In this document: positions 40,401 through 47,948 of the stretch, one piece after another
Layout of the letters: each line of letters starts with the position of its first letter
Numbering within the stretch: position 1 is the first letter of the stretch
Assembly (NCBI RefSeq): GCF_003369925.1
Contig: NZ_LARY01000002.1
Coordinates: 372,001-436,000, forward strand
Reading direction: 5' to 3'
Origin: Listeria kieliensis
Lineage (GTDB): Bacteria > Bacillota > Bacilli > Lactobacillales > Listeriaceae
DNA: 64,000 bases
Notes under the pieces: model-generated
What the model was told of the DNA's origin: nothing
What the model saw: only the letters and a program-made list of their open reading frames with translations
Database searches by the model: none
Program-made: the position numbers and the translations under genes

Positions 40401-42277
40401 GCTTTGCCTTCCGTATCGCTGGCACCACCATCAACGGCACCCCCGTGGAAATCGTGGCCGAGACGGACGCCAACGGCGAAATCCATATCCCCGACATGCC
40501 GCTGGGCGAGTATGAGGTAACGGAGCTTGCCAATGAGCGCACCGTGGGCTATATTCTGCCCGACAGGCAAACCGTAACCGTGGAGCTGGGCGACCCCGCC
40601 GAGCTTGCGTTTGAAAACCTGCTTATCCGTGGCGGCTTCCACCTGCTGAAAGTGGATGCCGACGACCACGACAAGCGGCTGGACGGGGCCGTGTTTGGCC
40701 TGTACACCGTGGACGGCGACCTGCTGGACGAGTTTACCGTCGAGGGCGGCGAGTACCAGCGGGACGGCCTGCTGTATGGGGCCTATTACCTGCTGGAGCA
40801 TGAAGCCCCGGAGGGCTACGAGCTGGCAGACCACCCGTTCATGTTTACCATCAACGAGCATGGCGAGGTTATTGAAATCGTGGCCGAAAATGAGCGAAGC
40901 ACAGGCGGCGTCCGGCTGGTGAAAACCGACGAGGACGGGAAACGCCTGCGCGGGGCCGTGTTCGAGCTTTACGCCGCGGAGGGCGACGAGCTGGTAGGCA
41001 CCTACACCAGCAACCGCAAAGGCATAATCACTGTAAACGACCTGAAATATGGCGATTACTACTTTGTGGAAAAATCGGCCCCGGACGGCTTTGTGCTGAA
41101 TACCGACCCCATCCCGTTTACCATTGACGGCACCACCACCGAGGGCGGCACCGTCCTTGTGGAGCTGAAAGCCACCAATGAATATGCACGGGGCGGCGTC
41201 CGGCTGATTAAGGCCGACGAGGGCGGCGAACGCCTACAGGGTGCCGTTTTTGACCTGTTTGCCGCCGAGGGCGACGAGCTGATAGGCACCTACACCAGCA
41301 ACCGCCGTGGCATCATCAATGTGTCCGGCCTGCTGTACGGCGATTACTACTTTGTGGAAAAATCCGCGCCGGAAGGCTTTGAACTGGACTCCAGCCCCAT
41401 CAAATTTACCATTGACGCCAAGACCACCAAAGGCGGCAAGGTGGTTGTGGAGCTGACGGCCACCAACAAGGCCACGCCGGAGCCTACAGGCGGCGTCCGG
41501 CTTTTGAAGGTGGACGAGGACACCAAAACCACGGGCCTGAAAGGTGCTGTATTTGAACTGTACCGGGGCAATGAGCTGGTAGGCACCTACACCAGCGACG
41601 CCAAAGGCGTGATTGAATTGTCCGGCCTGCCCTATGGCGATTACCGGTTTGTGGAGAAAACGGCCCCGCAGGGCTTTGAATTGGACTCCAGCCCCATAAA
41701 ATTCACCATTGACGCCAAAACCACGAAGGACGGCACTGTGCTGGTGGAGCTGACAGCCACCAACAAGGCCACCCCGGAAGTTACGGGCGGTGTGCGGCTG
41801 GTTAAGGTGGACGCGGCCAACAAGGACACCACCCTGAAAGGTGCTGTGTTTGAGCTGTACAGCGGCACCACGCTGGTGGGAACTTACACCACCAACGACA
41901 AGGGCGTCATTGAAGTGACCGGCCTTGCCTACGGGGATTACCGGTTTGTAGAGAAAACCGCCCCGGACGGCTTTGAACTGGACACCACCGAGATCAAGTT
42001 TACCGTGGACGCCACCACCACAAAGGACGGCACGGTGCTGGTGGAGCTGACGGCCACCAACAAGGCCAAAACCGACACCCCCAGCACTTCCAAGCCTTCC
42101 ACGTCCAACCCGTCCACTTCCACCACCACGCAGACGGGCAAGGGCGACAGCCCCAAAACCGGCGACACCAGCAACCTGCTTCTGCCCATCATTTTACTGC
42201 TGGGTGGTGCCGCTGGGCTGACTGTGGCGTTGGTTAAGCGCAGGAAAACAGTCGGCAAGGGCAAACCCAAGAAATAA
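37493..42277 (+). CDS. Giant cell-wall anchored thioester/Cna-B surface protein
   Basis: 1594 residues. Signal peptide 1-30. Residues ~35-190 form a TQXA thioester domain: Cys83 in YCIQYG and TQAMVW at 140-145 (Gln141) should form an internal thioester for covalent binding to host surfaces. Then about twelve SpaA/Cna-B domains (isopeptide-stabilised Ig-like stalk); the last four form a tandem array at residues 1138-1530. A Thr/Ser/Pro-rich linker leads to the sorting signal SPKTG (1553-1557), a hydrophobic helix and a basic tail. SPKTG fits class B sortases like that encoded at 53075. Such adhesins are common in gut clostridial ICEs. Confidence 0.93.
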   Translation: MHKAKLWKRASALFLMVAMLFTALPLQASAAASYGTFSFQRVGVPYQFDSSYPAPFGNNPNLREFFVYYVNQNNSGNLKQAYCIQYGVEVSTGSQLSRQDDYNEMNADQKELLNKVLIMGYNEQTGTKYGGTWAEETIATQAMVWMVSTGQYGTSWETRLVDALLANSPNARSIYNTMRNNVQNFSTIPSFAGAGQWTAPSHELKYNMVNGRYELTLTDTNGVLSQFDFAANGISFTRNGNQLTISTTNVLENALVTAYKTLPRGEYPTLINGSPEYWTHPTWQNLTSINVEGSPLQIPAVLKLSTEKIGHINLVKKSEDGVVGGLKFRITGNGVDKTVTTASDGTFLIENLVAGDYSISEVDTPNRYVVPKTQVVTVLPGRTTTVTFENVLKKFYIYITKTDTETGAAAQGDATLDGAVYEIYDASGNLVETITAEGNVARSSLLVLGTYHVYEKIPPKGYNLNEKPVTVTGDFDGQTVEIGRADTGIQDMVIKGQVVLAKFVDKPLTGDPNDGGLKTPLGGVDFTFTLVSTGEVACTITTDSDGYAITPLLPYGTYRVEEVKSSANDGYRLIEPFEVTIDTQAKIYKYILENTVFESEIKIIKKDAETGNTIPLAGTTFKIMDSTGEWVAQKINYPTPTVLTEYETAADGTLVLPLPLPAGDYWLYEVKAPYGYTVADEPIPFTVSSDNQSVLLEVVAENMPVKGTVTIEKLGEYLTGFSKAENEAHGDIFSPVYKVKGVPGTVYDIVAVTDIVTPDGTVRAEAGSVVQTLTTGADGRATSGELYLGQYQLVERSVPAGFVLDENPIPFELTYEDQHTALVPEMDWHQNERQKALVKLNKTAETLENQSYNPYPDIVFGLYSGVEFLNSKGDVVLAADSLLEIITLDEDGTGTITTDLPFAVYYVKELAAGNGYYLNGESYEFTLTHEDVTTPVVEIIVGGEDGIPNELMRGAIRITKAVEGDGSLEGFAFRIAGTTINGTPVEIVAETDANGEIHIPDMPLGEYEVTELANERTVGYILPDRQTVTVELGDPAELAFENLLIRGGFHLLKVDADDHDKRLDGAVFGLYTVDGDLLDEFTVEGGEYQRDGLLYGAYYLLEHEAPEGYELADHPFMFTINEHGEVIEIVAENERSTGGVRLVKTDEDGKRLRGAVFELYAAEGDELVGTYTSNRKGIITVNDLKYGDYYFVEKSAPDGFVLNTDPIPFTIDGTTTEGGTVLVELKATNEYARGGVRLIKADEGGERLQGAVFDLFAAEGDELIGTYTSNRRGIINVSGLLYGDYYFVEKSAPEGFELDSSPIKFTIDAKTTKGGKVVVELTATNKATPEPTGGVRLLKVDEDTKTTGLKGAVFELYRGNELVGTYTSDAKGVIELSGLPYGDYRFVEKTAPQGFELDSSPIKFTIDAKTTKDGTVLVELTATNKATPEVTGGVRLVKVDAANKDTTLKGAVFELYSGTTLVGTYTTNDKGVIEVTGLAYGDYRFVEKTAPDGFELDTTEIKFTVDATTTKDGTVLVELTATNKAKTDTPSTSKPSTSNPSTSTTTQTGKGDSPKTGDTSNLLLPIILLLGGAAGLTVALVKRRKTVGKGKPKK
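40904..42082 (+). repeat. Four tandem ~290-base coding repeats
   Basis: Repeats begin at 40904, 41192, 41489 and 41786, each starting with a GGVRL codon block. The third and second share long near-identical stretches (for example codons for GFELDSSPIKFTIDAKTT at 41375 and 41675), so unit number may vary by recombination. Confidence 0.9.
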
Positions 42278-42285
42278 CCCCACAC

Positions 42286-42318
42286 AAGGGCGTCCGATAC
42301 ACAGGACGCCCTTTCCTT
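42286..42318 (+). terminator. Terminator after the surface protein gene
   Basis: Perfect 10-bp stem AAGGGCGTCC / GGACGCCCTT, 8-base loop, then a short T-rich stretch. Confidence 0.8.
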
Positions 42319-42345
42319 ATGCCGATTCGGAAAGGAGCTGATGAA

Positions 42346-43233
42346 ATGGCTGTTTTTCGCGTCGAGAAAAACAAGGGCTACACGGTCATGTCCAACCACC
42401 ACCTACGCAACAAGGATTTGACCCTAAAGGCTAAAGGGCTGTTATCTCAAATGCTGTCCCTGCCGGAATCGTGGGACTACACGCTGGCCGGGCTGTCCTT
42501 TATCAACAAGGAGAGCATAGACGCCATCCGAACTGCTGTGCTTGAGCTTGAAAAAGCCGGGTACATCACACGGCGGCAGGGCCGCGACCCTGTAACCGGG
42601 AAAATGGCAGGCATTGAGTATACCATTTATGAACAGCCCCAAAAACCGCCGTCATTGGAAAATCCAATATCGGATAAGCCAATACCGGATAACCCGGCGT
42701 CGGCTTCCCCGGCGTCGGAAAATCCAACGGAAATAATTACTGATGAAGTGATTACGGATTTAACAAATACTGATTTATCAAGTACCCATCCATCAATCCA
42801 TCCTGAAAGCCCGGTTGGGCCACCAGACCCGGAGGACACCGAGATTGATAGAAAGATGGACGCGATAGAGATTTACCGCCAAATTGTGTATGAGAACATT
42901 GAATTTGAACACCTGTGCCACAAGTATGACCGGGATCGCCTGACGGAGATTGCCGAGCTGATTGTGGAAACAGTATGTAGCGAGAGAAAGCGCATACGCA
43001 TTGGGGGCGAGGATAAACCCGCCGAGGTAGTGAAATCGCGGCTTATGAAGCTGGGCCAATTCCACATTGAATATGTATTTGACTGTTTGGAAAAGAACAC
43101 CACCAAAATCCGTAACATCAGGAGCTACCTGCTCACGACCCTTTACAACGCGCCGCTGACCTCGCCCAACGCGCCGGGCGCATTGTCCGGCAGGGCAACG
43201 AAAACAAGGAAGTCCATATTTACCGTTATGTGA
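42346..43233 (+). CDS. DUF6017-type helix-turn-helix protein (ICE replication-like), 3' end altered
   Basis: 295 residues. Residues 1-90 are a winged helix like phage/ICE replisome organiser proteins (AVFRVEKNKGYTVMSNHHLRN ... LSLPESWDYTLAGLSFINKE). A low-complexity acidic linker follows, and about residues 170-275 match the DUF6017 C-terminal region (VKSRLMKLGQFHIEYVFDCLEKNTTKIRNIRSYLLTTLYNAPLT). After APLT the frame runs into the last 21 codons of foreign reading frame, because DNA from a helicase gene has been joined there. ATG at 42346 behind AAAGGAG. Probably still folds. Confidence 0.85.
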   Translation: MAVFRVEKNKGYTVMSNHHLRNKDLTLKAKGLLSQMLSLPESWDYTLAGLSFINKESIDAIRTAVLELEKAGYITRRQGRDPVTGKMAGIEYTIYEQPQKPPSLENPISDKPIPDNPASASPASENPTEIITDEVITDLTNTDLSSTHPSIHPESPVGPPDPEDTEIDRKMDAIEIYRQIVYENIEFEHLCHKYDRDRLTEIAELIVETVCSERKRIRIGGEDKPAEVVKSRLMKLGQFHIEYVFDCLEKNTTKIRNIRSYLLTTLYNAPLTSPNAPGALSGRATKTRKSIFTVM

Positions 43234-44258
43234 CGGAGAAAACCTTTGACGCCTACCTGTGGCAAACCGTAGAAAACAAGCAGAAATTCATAGCGCAGAT
43301 TATGACGTCGCGGACGCCCCTGCGGAGCTGTGAAGATTTGGACGAAACGGCCCTGTCCTTTGCTGAAATCAAGGCCCTGTGCGCCGGGAATCCACTGGTA
43401 AAGGAAAAAACCGACTTAGAGCTGGATATACGCAAACTGCGTGTCCTTCAATCCGATTACAAAAGCCAGCACTACAAGCTGGAGGATAACTTGTTGAAGC
43501 ATTACCCCCGGAGCATAAAGAGCTATGAAAGCAGTAAGGCCCGGCTGGAATCCGACGCCAAGCTGGTGCAGGAGAACACCAAGCCCAATGACAAGGGCTT
43601 TTCTCCTATGCAGGTGGGCGGCAAGCTGTACACCGAGAAGGAGGACGCTGGCAAAGCCCTGTTAATGGCCTGTAAGCGGTTGAAGATACCCAAAGGCCAG
43701 AACGGTGCAGGCCCGGAAAGCATAGGCCAGTACCGTGGGCTGGAGTTGGAGCTAACGGCCTACAAGTCCTTTTTGAACAATGCCACCGAGTATGAATTGG
43801 CCCTGAAAGGCGCAATGACGTACAGGGTGAAGCTGGGCGGCGACGTGTTCGGCAACCTTACCCGTATCAACAATGAACTGGCCGACATACCGGCCCGGAT
43901 CGAGAACCACCAAGCCGAGCTGGACGACCTACAAAAACAGGTTGCCGCCGCCAAAGCAGAGCTGGCCCGGCCCTTTGCCTACGAAGCCGAGCTGGAACAG
44001 AAAGTGGCGCGGCTGGCCGAAGTGGACACCGAGCTTGACCTAGACAAAGACGACGACCCGGAGCTGATGGACGACGACGAGCCGGACGAGGGCGACCCCC
44101 CTGACCTGAAAGTGGCCGGGCGGGATGCTGTAGACGACAAGCCCGGTAAAAAGCACGTTGCCAGCACTATGCCGTCCATTTTAGCGCAACTGAAATCCCC
44201 GCCGCCTGCCAGCCCCCCACCCGGCAGGGCAAAGGCGGCGACAGACATATCTATTTAG
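43158..44258 (+). pseudogene. C-terminal remnant of an ICE SNF2-type helicase/methylase
   Basis: In the +1-shifted frame from 43158 the codons read DLAQRAGRIVRQGNENKEV, which is helicase motif VI (QRxGRxxRxG), then HIYRYVTEKTFDAYLWQTVENKQKF and a long coiled-coil tail, the C-terminal ~365 residues of the giant (>2000-residue) SNF2 proteins of clostridial ICEs. The ATPase and methylase parts are missing. A GTG at 43230 could start a 342-residue fragment, overlapping the previous stop by two bases. Confidence 0.88.
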
Positions 44259-44276
44259 GAAGGAGAATATACAACC

Positions 44277-44486
44277 ATGCCCCGCATGAGTAAGAAAATG
44301 AAACAGGAATGGGCATTTTTCATAGGTGCCAACGGCAGGCGGCAGTACAACGAGCTGTGCCGCCATTGCCGCCACGATTGCAAACAGAGCTTCCGGGCCA
44401 TTGTGCTGGAGTGTCCGAAGTACGAAAGCAAACGGGCCGTGGCCGTTTACCCGTTACATACTTCCAATGCTGTTGTAGGTGTGTAG
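44277..44486 (+). CDS. Small Cys-rich ICE protein, C-terminus altered
   Basis: 69 residues. The first ~53 (MPRMSKK ... CRHCRHDCKQSFRAIVLECPKYESKR) match a small conserved protein found downstream of the SNF2 gene in Tn916/Tn1549-like elements, with four or five Cys in a probable zinc site. The last 16 residues (AVAVYPLHTSNAVVGV) do not look like the family, and this coincides with the start of the cargo region, so the 3' end was probably replaced. Good AGGAGA ribosome site. Confidence 0.72.
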   Translation: MPRMSKKMKQEWAFFIGANGRRQYNELCRHCRHDCKQSFRAIVLECPKYESKRAVAVYPLHTSNAVVGV

Positions 44487-44716
44487 GGGCCATTTTCTGT
44501 AGAGATTAGGGGCGAAAATGCCGGTTTTTTTGCCCTGTATGGCGTCCACCTATAGGCGGTAATGGTTTTCTATTACCACCCCGGAAACCGGAAAAATGTA
44601 TGGTTTTGGTACACATACGAGCAAAGGCCCCGGCTGTCCCTTTTGGGATGGCCGGGGCCTTTCTGTAAAAAAGCACTTAGTAGACACATTCCCAAAATTG
44701 GGATGTGCAATGAAGT
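44487..44716. other. Non-coding border between element core and cargo
   Basis: No gene seen. Besides the hairpin at 44623, the stretch contains no repeats or insertion sequence ends that I can recognise; base use shifts from G+C rich to A+T rich across it. Confidence 0.5.
44623..44662. terminator. Strong hairpin, probable bidirectional terminator
   Basis: 12-bp perfect stem AAAGGCCCCGGC / GCCGGGGCCTTT with a second inner stem TCCC/GGGA around TTTT. Lies after the VOC gene stop (minus) and after the small Cys-rich gene (plus). Confidence 0.75.
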
Positions 44717-45127
44717 TTATAAACCATACCGCTGTTCATATATTTCTTTGGGTATTGGAATAATACAAAATGGATGTCCCGAACAATCAATCAATACTTT
44801 CCAATCATTTGATAATTGGCTTTCTGCCTTTTTCGCGCCACACTTTATAGCATGTTCGACTTTTTCTTCAAATTCATCTGCCCTAACGTAAAAATCCATG
44901 TGAATCATTTGTTGCTGTTCTGCTTTTTCGGAGGGCCATGTGGGACATCTATAATCAGGATTTTCCTGAAATACCAAAGGTGTTTCCGAATAATCGTCCT
45001 TTATTACCGTAATCCATTTTTCTCCCTCATGTATCTGGCTACTTTTAGTCCATCCTAGCATATTTGCGTAAAAATCAGACAATTCTTCAATGTTATCACT
45101 GTCTAATACAATTGCTCCTAGTTTCAT
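44717..45127 (-). CDS. VOC family protein (glyoxalase / antibiotic-binding fold)
   Basis: 136 residues. Two betaalphabetabetabeta units (LGAIVLDSDNIEELSDFYANMLGW; MIHMDFYVRADEFEEKVEHAIKCGA) and a terminal DCSGHPFCIIPIP. Such proteins either sequester or modify small molecules, including bleomycin and fosfomycin, but residues deciding this are not clear. ATG at 45127 has AAGGAG upstream. Nearest neighbour is a methyltransferase gene in the same direction, 79 bases upstream. Confidence 0.82.
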   Translation of the reverse strand: MKLGAIVLDSDNIEELSDFYANMLGWTKSSQIHEGEKWITVIKDDYSETPLVFQENPDYRCPTWPSEKAEQQQMIHMDFYVRADEFEEKVEHAIKCGAKKAESQLSNDWKVLIDCSGHPFCIIPIPKEIYEQRYGL

Positions 45128-45206
45128 TGTAAACACTCCTTATTATTTAGTTCCAGTTTATCAGCATATCTCTTAAAGTGAATGTGGTGTGCGATATGCT
45201 TACTAT

Positions 45207-45965
45207 TTATATTTTTTTACCGATATAAAAAGCATATCCATAATGCTGTTTGTATTTAGCATATAGCTCTACCTCGTACTGGTTTTCCATTATAAAAGTC
45301 TCTACAGTCTTATTTCCAGCATATTTCTTTGAAATAGCTTTTAACGCTTTATCTCGCGGAATAAAATAATTCATCCAGCAAACATCAGGCAATGTGAATG
45401 AAGCAACAAACTGAAATCCGGCGGTTTGCATGGCCTTGACATTATGCTCTATTGTATCTATCCCGCTTCCAGAATCTGCCCAAAATTTCTCTGCTTCCGC
45501 AGGGCGTTCACGGGTAAACCATGAGGGGCAAGTTACTACAACATAACCATTCTTTTTTAGAAAACCATTCCAATATGTTAATCCCTTTTCAAAACCAATA
45601 TTATCAATAGCCCCTTCCGACCAAATGAGGTCAAATTCTTCCTTTTGGAAAGAGAGGTTTTCCATCGATCCAACAACACCATTAACTCTATCATCCAAGT
45701 TTTGTTTTTTTGCATTGTGGTTCAACATGTTAATGAAATCAGGAAAAAGGTCTACGCCAATAATTTTGCCGGTTAGATTTTGTGCAAGAAGAATTGTTTG
45801 CCCACCGCTTCCACAACCTAAATCAGCTACCAGCATATTTTTATCAAGATTGTCCAAGAAACTTAATGCCTTCAAAGTCATTTCAGGGCTACCAGGCCCT
45901 TGCCGTTCCAACCCCGTATGAGCTTCAATAACTAAATCAATCATAGATAGTTCTTTATTTGCCAT
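45207..45965 (-). CDS. Class I SAM-dependent methyltransferase
   Basis: 252 residues. Motif I VADLGCGSGGQTILLAQ, motif II GVDLFPDFI, post-I GVVGSMENLSF, motif IV FDLIWSEGAIDNIGF. Closest in pattern to Ubie/small-molecule methyltransferases rather than Erm rRNA enzymes. Target unknown. Preceded by a strong promoter and an attenuator-like leader, an arrangement known from genes induced by ribosome-stalling antibiotics. Good AAAAGGAG site. Confidence 0.88.
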   Translation of the reverse strand: MANKELSMIDLVIEAHTGLERQGPGSPEMTLKALSFLDNLDKNMLVADLGCGSGGQTILLAQNLTGKIIGVDLFPDFINMLNHNAKKQNLDDRVNGVVGSMENLSFQKEEFDLIWSEGAIDNIGFEKGLTYWNGFLKKNGYVVVTCPSWFTRERPAEAEKFWADSGSGIDTIEHNVKAMQTAGFQFVASFTLPDVCWMNYFIPRDKALKAISKKYAGNKTVETFIMENQYEVELYAKYKQHYGYAFYIGKKI

Positions 45966-46011
45966 TTCAAATACTCCTTTTGTATTTTCATATTATGTCT
46001 AATTCATTTTA

Positions 46012-46170
46012 CCTTACAGAAAACGACAAAAAAAGCGCAGTATTCCTACTGCGCTACAAATAACACCACATTAATAAATGGCACTTGCTCAATCTGTAAG
46101 GCAGTTTTGTATAACACAAAACAAAGCAGTATTACTGCTCATTTCATGTCATTAATCTAATTCCTTACAG
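46012..46170 (-). promoter_or_regulatory. Leader with three mutually pairing copies of an 8-base element
   Basis: CTGTAAGG occurs in the RNA at 46170-46163 and 46019-46012, and its complement CCTTACAG at 46101-46094 between them, so the middle copy can pair with either. A hairpin AGCAGTA-t-TACTGCT (46125-46139) shares the CAGTA core with the terminator. Two 2-codon ORFs (ATG ACA TGA, ATG AAA TGA) lie at the start. The arrangement allows a switch between terminator and antiterminator. Confidence 0.6.
46028..46055 (-). terminator. Leader terminator (attenuator) before the methyltransferase gene
   Basis: Minus strand perfect 9-bp stem AGCGCAGTA / TACTGCGCT with GGAA loop, followed by seven T, 63 bases upstream of the methyltransferase ATG and in the same transcript. 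Confidence 0.85.
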
Positions 46171-46209
46171 AACAACCGACACCAAGCACCCCTCACTTTC
46201 TTTGTACCA

Positions 46210-46238
46210 AATATATCATAGTGCTTTCGCTCTGTCAA
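46210..46238 (-). promoter_or_regulatory. Strong SigA-type promoter for the methyltransferase transcript
   Basis: Minus strand -35 TTGACA (46233-46238), 17-base spacer, -10 TATATT (46210-46215). Predicted leader about 240 bases. Confidence 0.85.
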
Positions 46239-46282
46239 TGTAATCAACATAGTTAAAAGAAAATATAGATGTATTATAAGGT

Positions 46283-46321
46283 GCGGCGGCTGTCCTCAGT
46301 GGACAGTCGCCGCGTTTTTTC
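46283..46321 (+). terminator. Orphan strong terminator hairpin
   Basis: 13-bp stem with one mismatch (GCGGCGGCTGTCC / GGACAGTCGCCGC), loop TCAGT, then T6 on the plus strand. No plus-strand gene ends nearby, so it may be a remnant or work with the opposite gene. Confidence 0.7.
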
Positions 46322-46325
46322 TATC

Positions 46326-46799
46326 TTATGGATTGACAAGCACCACCGGACATTCAACACTTTCAGCAATTTTCTGAATAGATTTTGCTTCTTTTTCTTT
46401 GCCATCCGTGACAATTATCATCCGGGTTGCTAAGTCCAGCACCCGGTTATTTGTAAACATGGCCGGTTCATCCTCTGGAGATCCGTGAGCATATTCCCGG
46501 CCATTTGATTTTGCAACCAGCTCATAATACTTTGTTCGTTCTTCCTGTGCGTTGTCCCAGCCCGGATAAGGTATCATAACCTCAAAGGTAATTCCTTCTC
46601 GCCCGGCAATAGCGTCCAATATGCCGGTGGCATAGTGCAGGCTGGCACTACCCACAACAGCCAGCCAAAAGATTTTGTAGCCCTTCTGTATTGCCGTTTC
46701 TGTTTGCTCTTTGACCTTTGCTATTACAGGTTGTACCTGTTCGTCCTTCAGCTCGGCCATGCCGGTCACACCACAAGTAACATCCATAAAATCTGACAT
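46326..46799 (-). CDS. SLOG family protein (DUF1273/YpsA-like)
   Basis: 157 residues. A Rossmann-like SLOG fold: CGVTGMAEL start, WLAVVGSASLHYATGILDAIAGREGITFEVMIPYPGW, FTNNRVLDLATRMIIVTDGKEKEAKSIQKIAE. SLOG proteins are predicted binders of nucleotide-derived ligands and occur in many mobile elements. Divergent from an XRE regulator, sharing a 160-base upstream region with a CTTCATTT/AAATGAAG dyad. Confidence 0.78.
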   Translation of the reverse strand: MSDFMDVTCGVTGMAELKDEQVQPVIAKVKEQTETAIQKGYKIFWLAVVGSASLHYATGILDAIAGREGITFEVMIPYPGWDNAQEERTKYYELVAKSNGREYAHGSPEDEPAMFTNNRVLDLATRMIIVTDGKEKEAKSIQKIAESVECPVVLVNP

Positions 46800-46964
46800 C
46801 GATTTTCACCGCCTGTTCGTTATTATTATAGCCCAAATTTCATTGTATGCTGGCTCTGTGCTATTATACTTCATTTCAGGCCATTAAACAAGCAAAAGCC
46901 TTCATAAAATGAAGCGGTTTGGACAATGCTATAGCTTATAATGAAATCAAAGGTAGGTGATGGT

Positions 46965-47306
46965 ATGGTAGCAGATTTTGAGACACTTGAAATTTTCTTA
47001 GACTTTATTGCCACCCGTGTCAACCAGATACGAGAGGGCAAAGTTACTGCTCAAACTATGAGTGAAGAATTAGGGCAGAATAAGGCATATATAAACAAAA
47101 TTGAGAACAAACGGTCAAAACCTTCCATTGATGGGCTTTACTATATTTTGGATTACCTCAATACACCCGTTAGCGTGTTCTTTGACAAGGATGTTGAAAT
47201 GCCGAGTGAGTTGGTGGAGCTGATAGAGCTATCCAAAAAACTGACTCCAGAAGAAATGAAACTGATTATTGATATGTGCAAACACTTGAATAAGAATAAA
47301 GCATAA
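46965..47306 (+). CDS. XRE family transcription regulator
   Basis: 113 residues from ATG 46965, which has AGGTAGGTG well placed (an ATG at 46941 has none). Helix-turn-helix around residues 20-65 (TAQTMSEELGQNKAYINKIENKRSKPSIDGLYYILDYL), then a helical dimerisation tail. Probably controls itself and the divergent SLOG gene. Confidence 0.87.
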   Translation: MVADFETLEIFLDFIATRVNQIREGKVTAQTMSEELGQNKAYINKIENKRSKPSIDGLYYILDYLNTPVSVFFDKDVEMPSELVELIELSKKLTPEEMKLIIDMCKHLNKNKA

Positions 47307-47335
47307 ATGCGGCTTCCGCAGAGGGGAAGCCGCAT
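47307..47335 (+). terminator. Hairpin after the XRE gene
   Basis: Perfect 11-bp stem ATGCGGCTTCC / GGAAGCCGCAT, 7-base loop, starting at the base after the stop codon. Confidence 0.75.
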
Positions 47336-47347
47336 CTACTTGATAAG

Positions 47348-47377
47348 AAAATCCCAGCCGTGTGGCTGGGATTTTTT
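47348..47377. terminator. Bidirectional terminator
   Basis: Perfect 12-bp stem AAAATCCCAGCC / GGCTGGGATTTT with GTGT loop and flanking T run; between the convergent XRE and zinc-ribbon genes. Confidence 0.9.
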
Positions 47378-47804
47378 ATGTAACGTAAGTGCCAGACGAA
47401 GGCCGGAAAGCCACAATCCGAATAAGCCGGTAAATCGTCAGGAAAAATGTAGTTACAATCCGATAGGCCAGCACCGCCCAGCCAATCAAGGCACCGCCGA
47501 GGACGTTTAGTAGCAGTACACCGATTGAACCGGCCACGCTGGAGCCACCACCGGGGAACAACAATACCCGTAGTCTGCCGAAGCCAAAGGGGACGCCAAC
47601 AACCAATGCACACAGGATCAGCTTGTCGCTACTGTTAGCAAACCAGCCGCTTGCAAACCAATATAAAATATATGCACCCACAAGAGGAAGAATCAGTCTG
47701 GAAAAAAGCTCTTTTACAGTTATGGAAATGGCGCACTTTCTACACATGGGCTTATTGAAAACAGAACCGGCAGTAAGTTCCTTGCCACAGCGTTCACACA
47801 TCAT
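47376..47804 (-). CDS. Zinc-ribbon membrane protein
   Basis: 142 residues. N-terminal zinc ribbon with CxxC pairs (MCERCGKELT ... PMCRKCAIS) and then three to four hydrophobic segments (LILPLVGAYILYWFASG, LILCALVVGVPFGFGR, SIGVLLLNVLGGALIGWAVLAY). Function unknown. ATG at 47804 behind AAGGAG. Confidence 0.75.
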   Translation of the reverse strand: MMCERCGKELTAGSVFNKPMCRKCAISITVKELFSRLILPLVGAYILYWFASGWFANSSDKLILCALVVGVPFGFGRLRVLLFPGGGSSVAGSIGVLLLNVLGGALIGWAVLAYRIVTTFFLTIYRLIRIVAFRPSSGTYVT

Positions 47805-47948
47805 GCTCTCCACTCCTTTCTATAAAACCATTGTATCACAGTAGTAAGTTCTAAATTTATTATACATCATATTATGAAGTTTATCAATGCTTTTGATTGC
47901 CTTTTATGCAATTACGCGCTATAATTAAAGTTGTCAGGATAATCTAAG

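Noticed and set aside
39644-40861. 405-codon open frame on the minus strand inside the surface protein gene
   Set aside because: Antisense shadow of G+C-rich repeats; no ribosome site, no family-like sequence, and the plus-strand frame is clearly real.
44562-44891. 109-codon plus-strand frame
   Set aside because: Runs through a terminator and antisense to the VOC gene; no similarity.
45207-45965. Methyltransferase as an Erm or Cfr resistance gene
   Set aside because: No Erm NLPY-type motif IV and no radical-SAM CxxxCxxC; the leader resembles that of resistance genes but the enzyme family does not.
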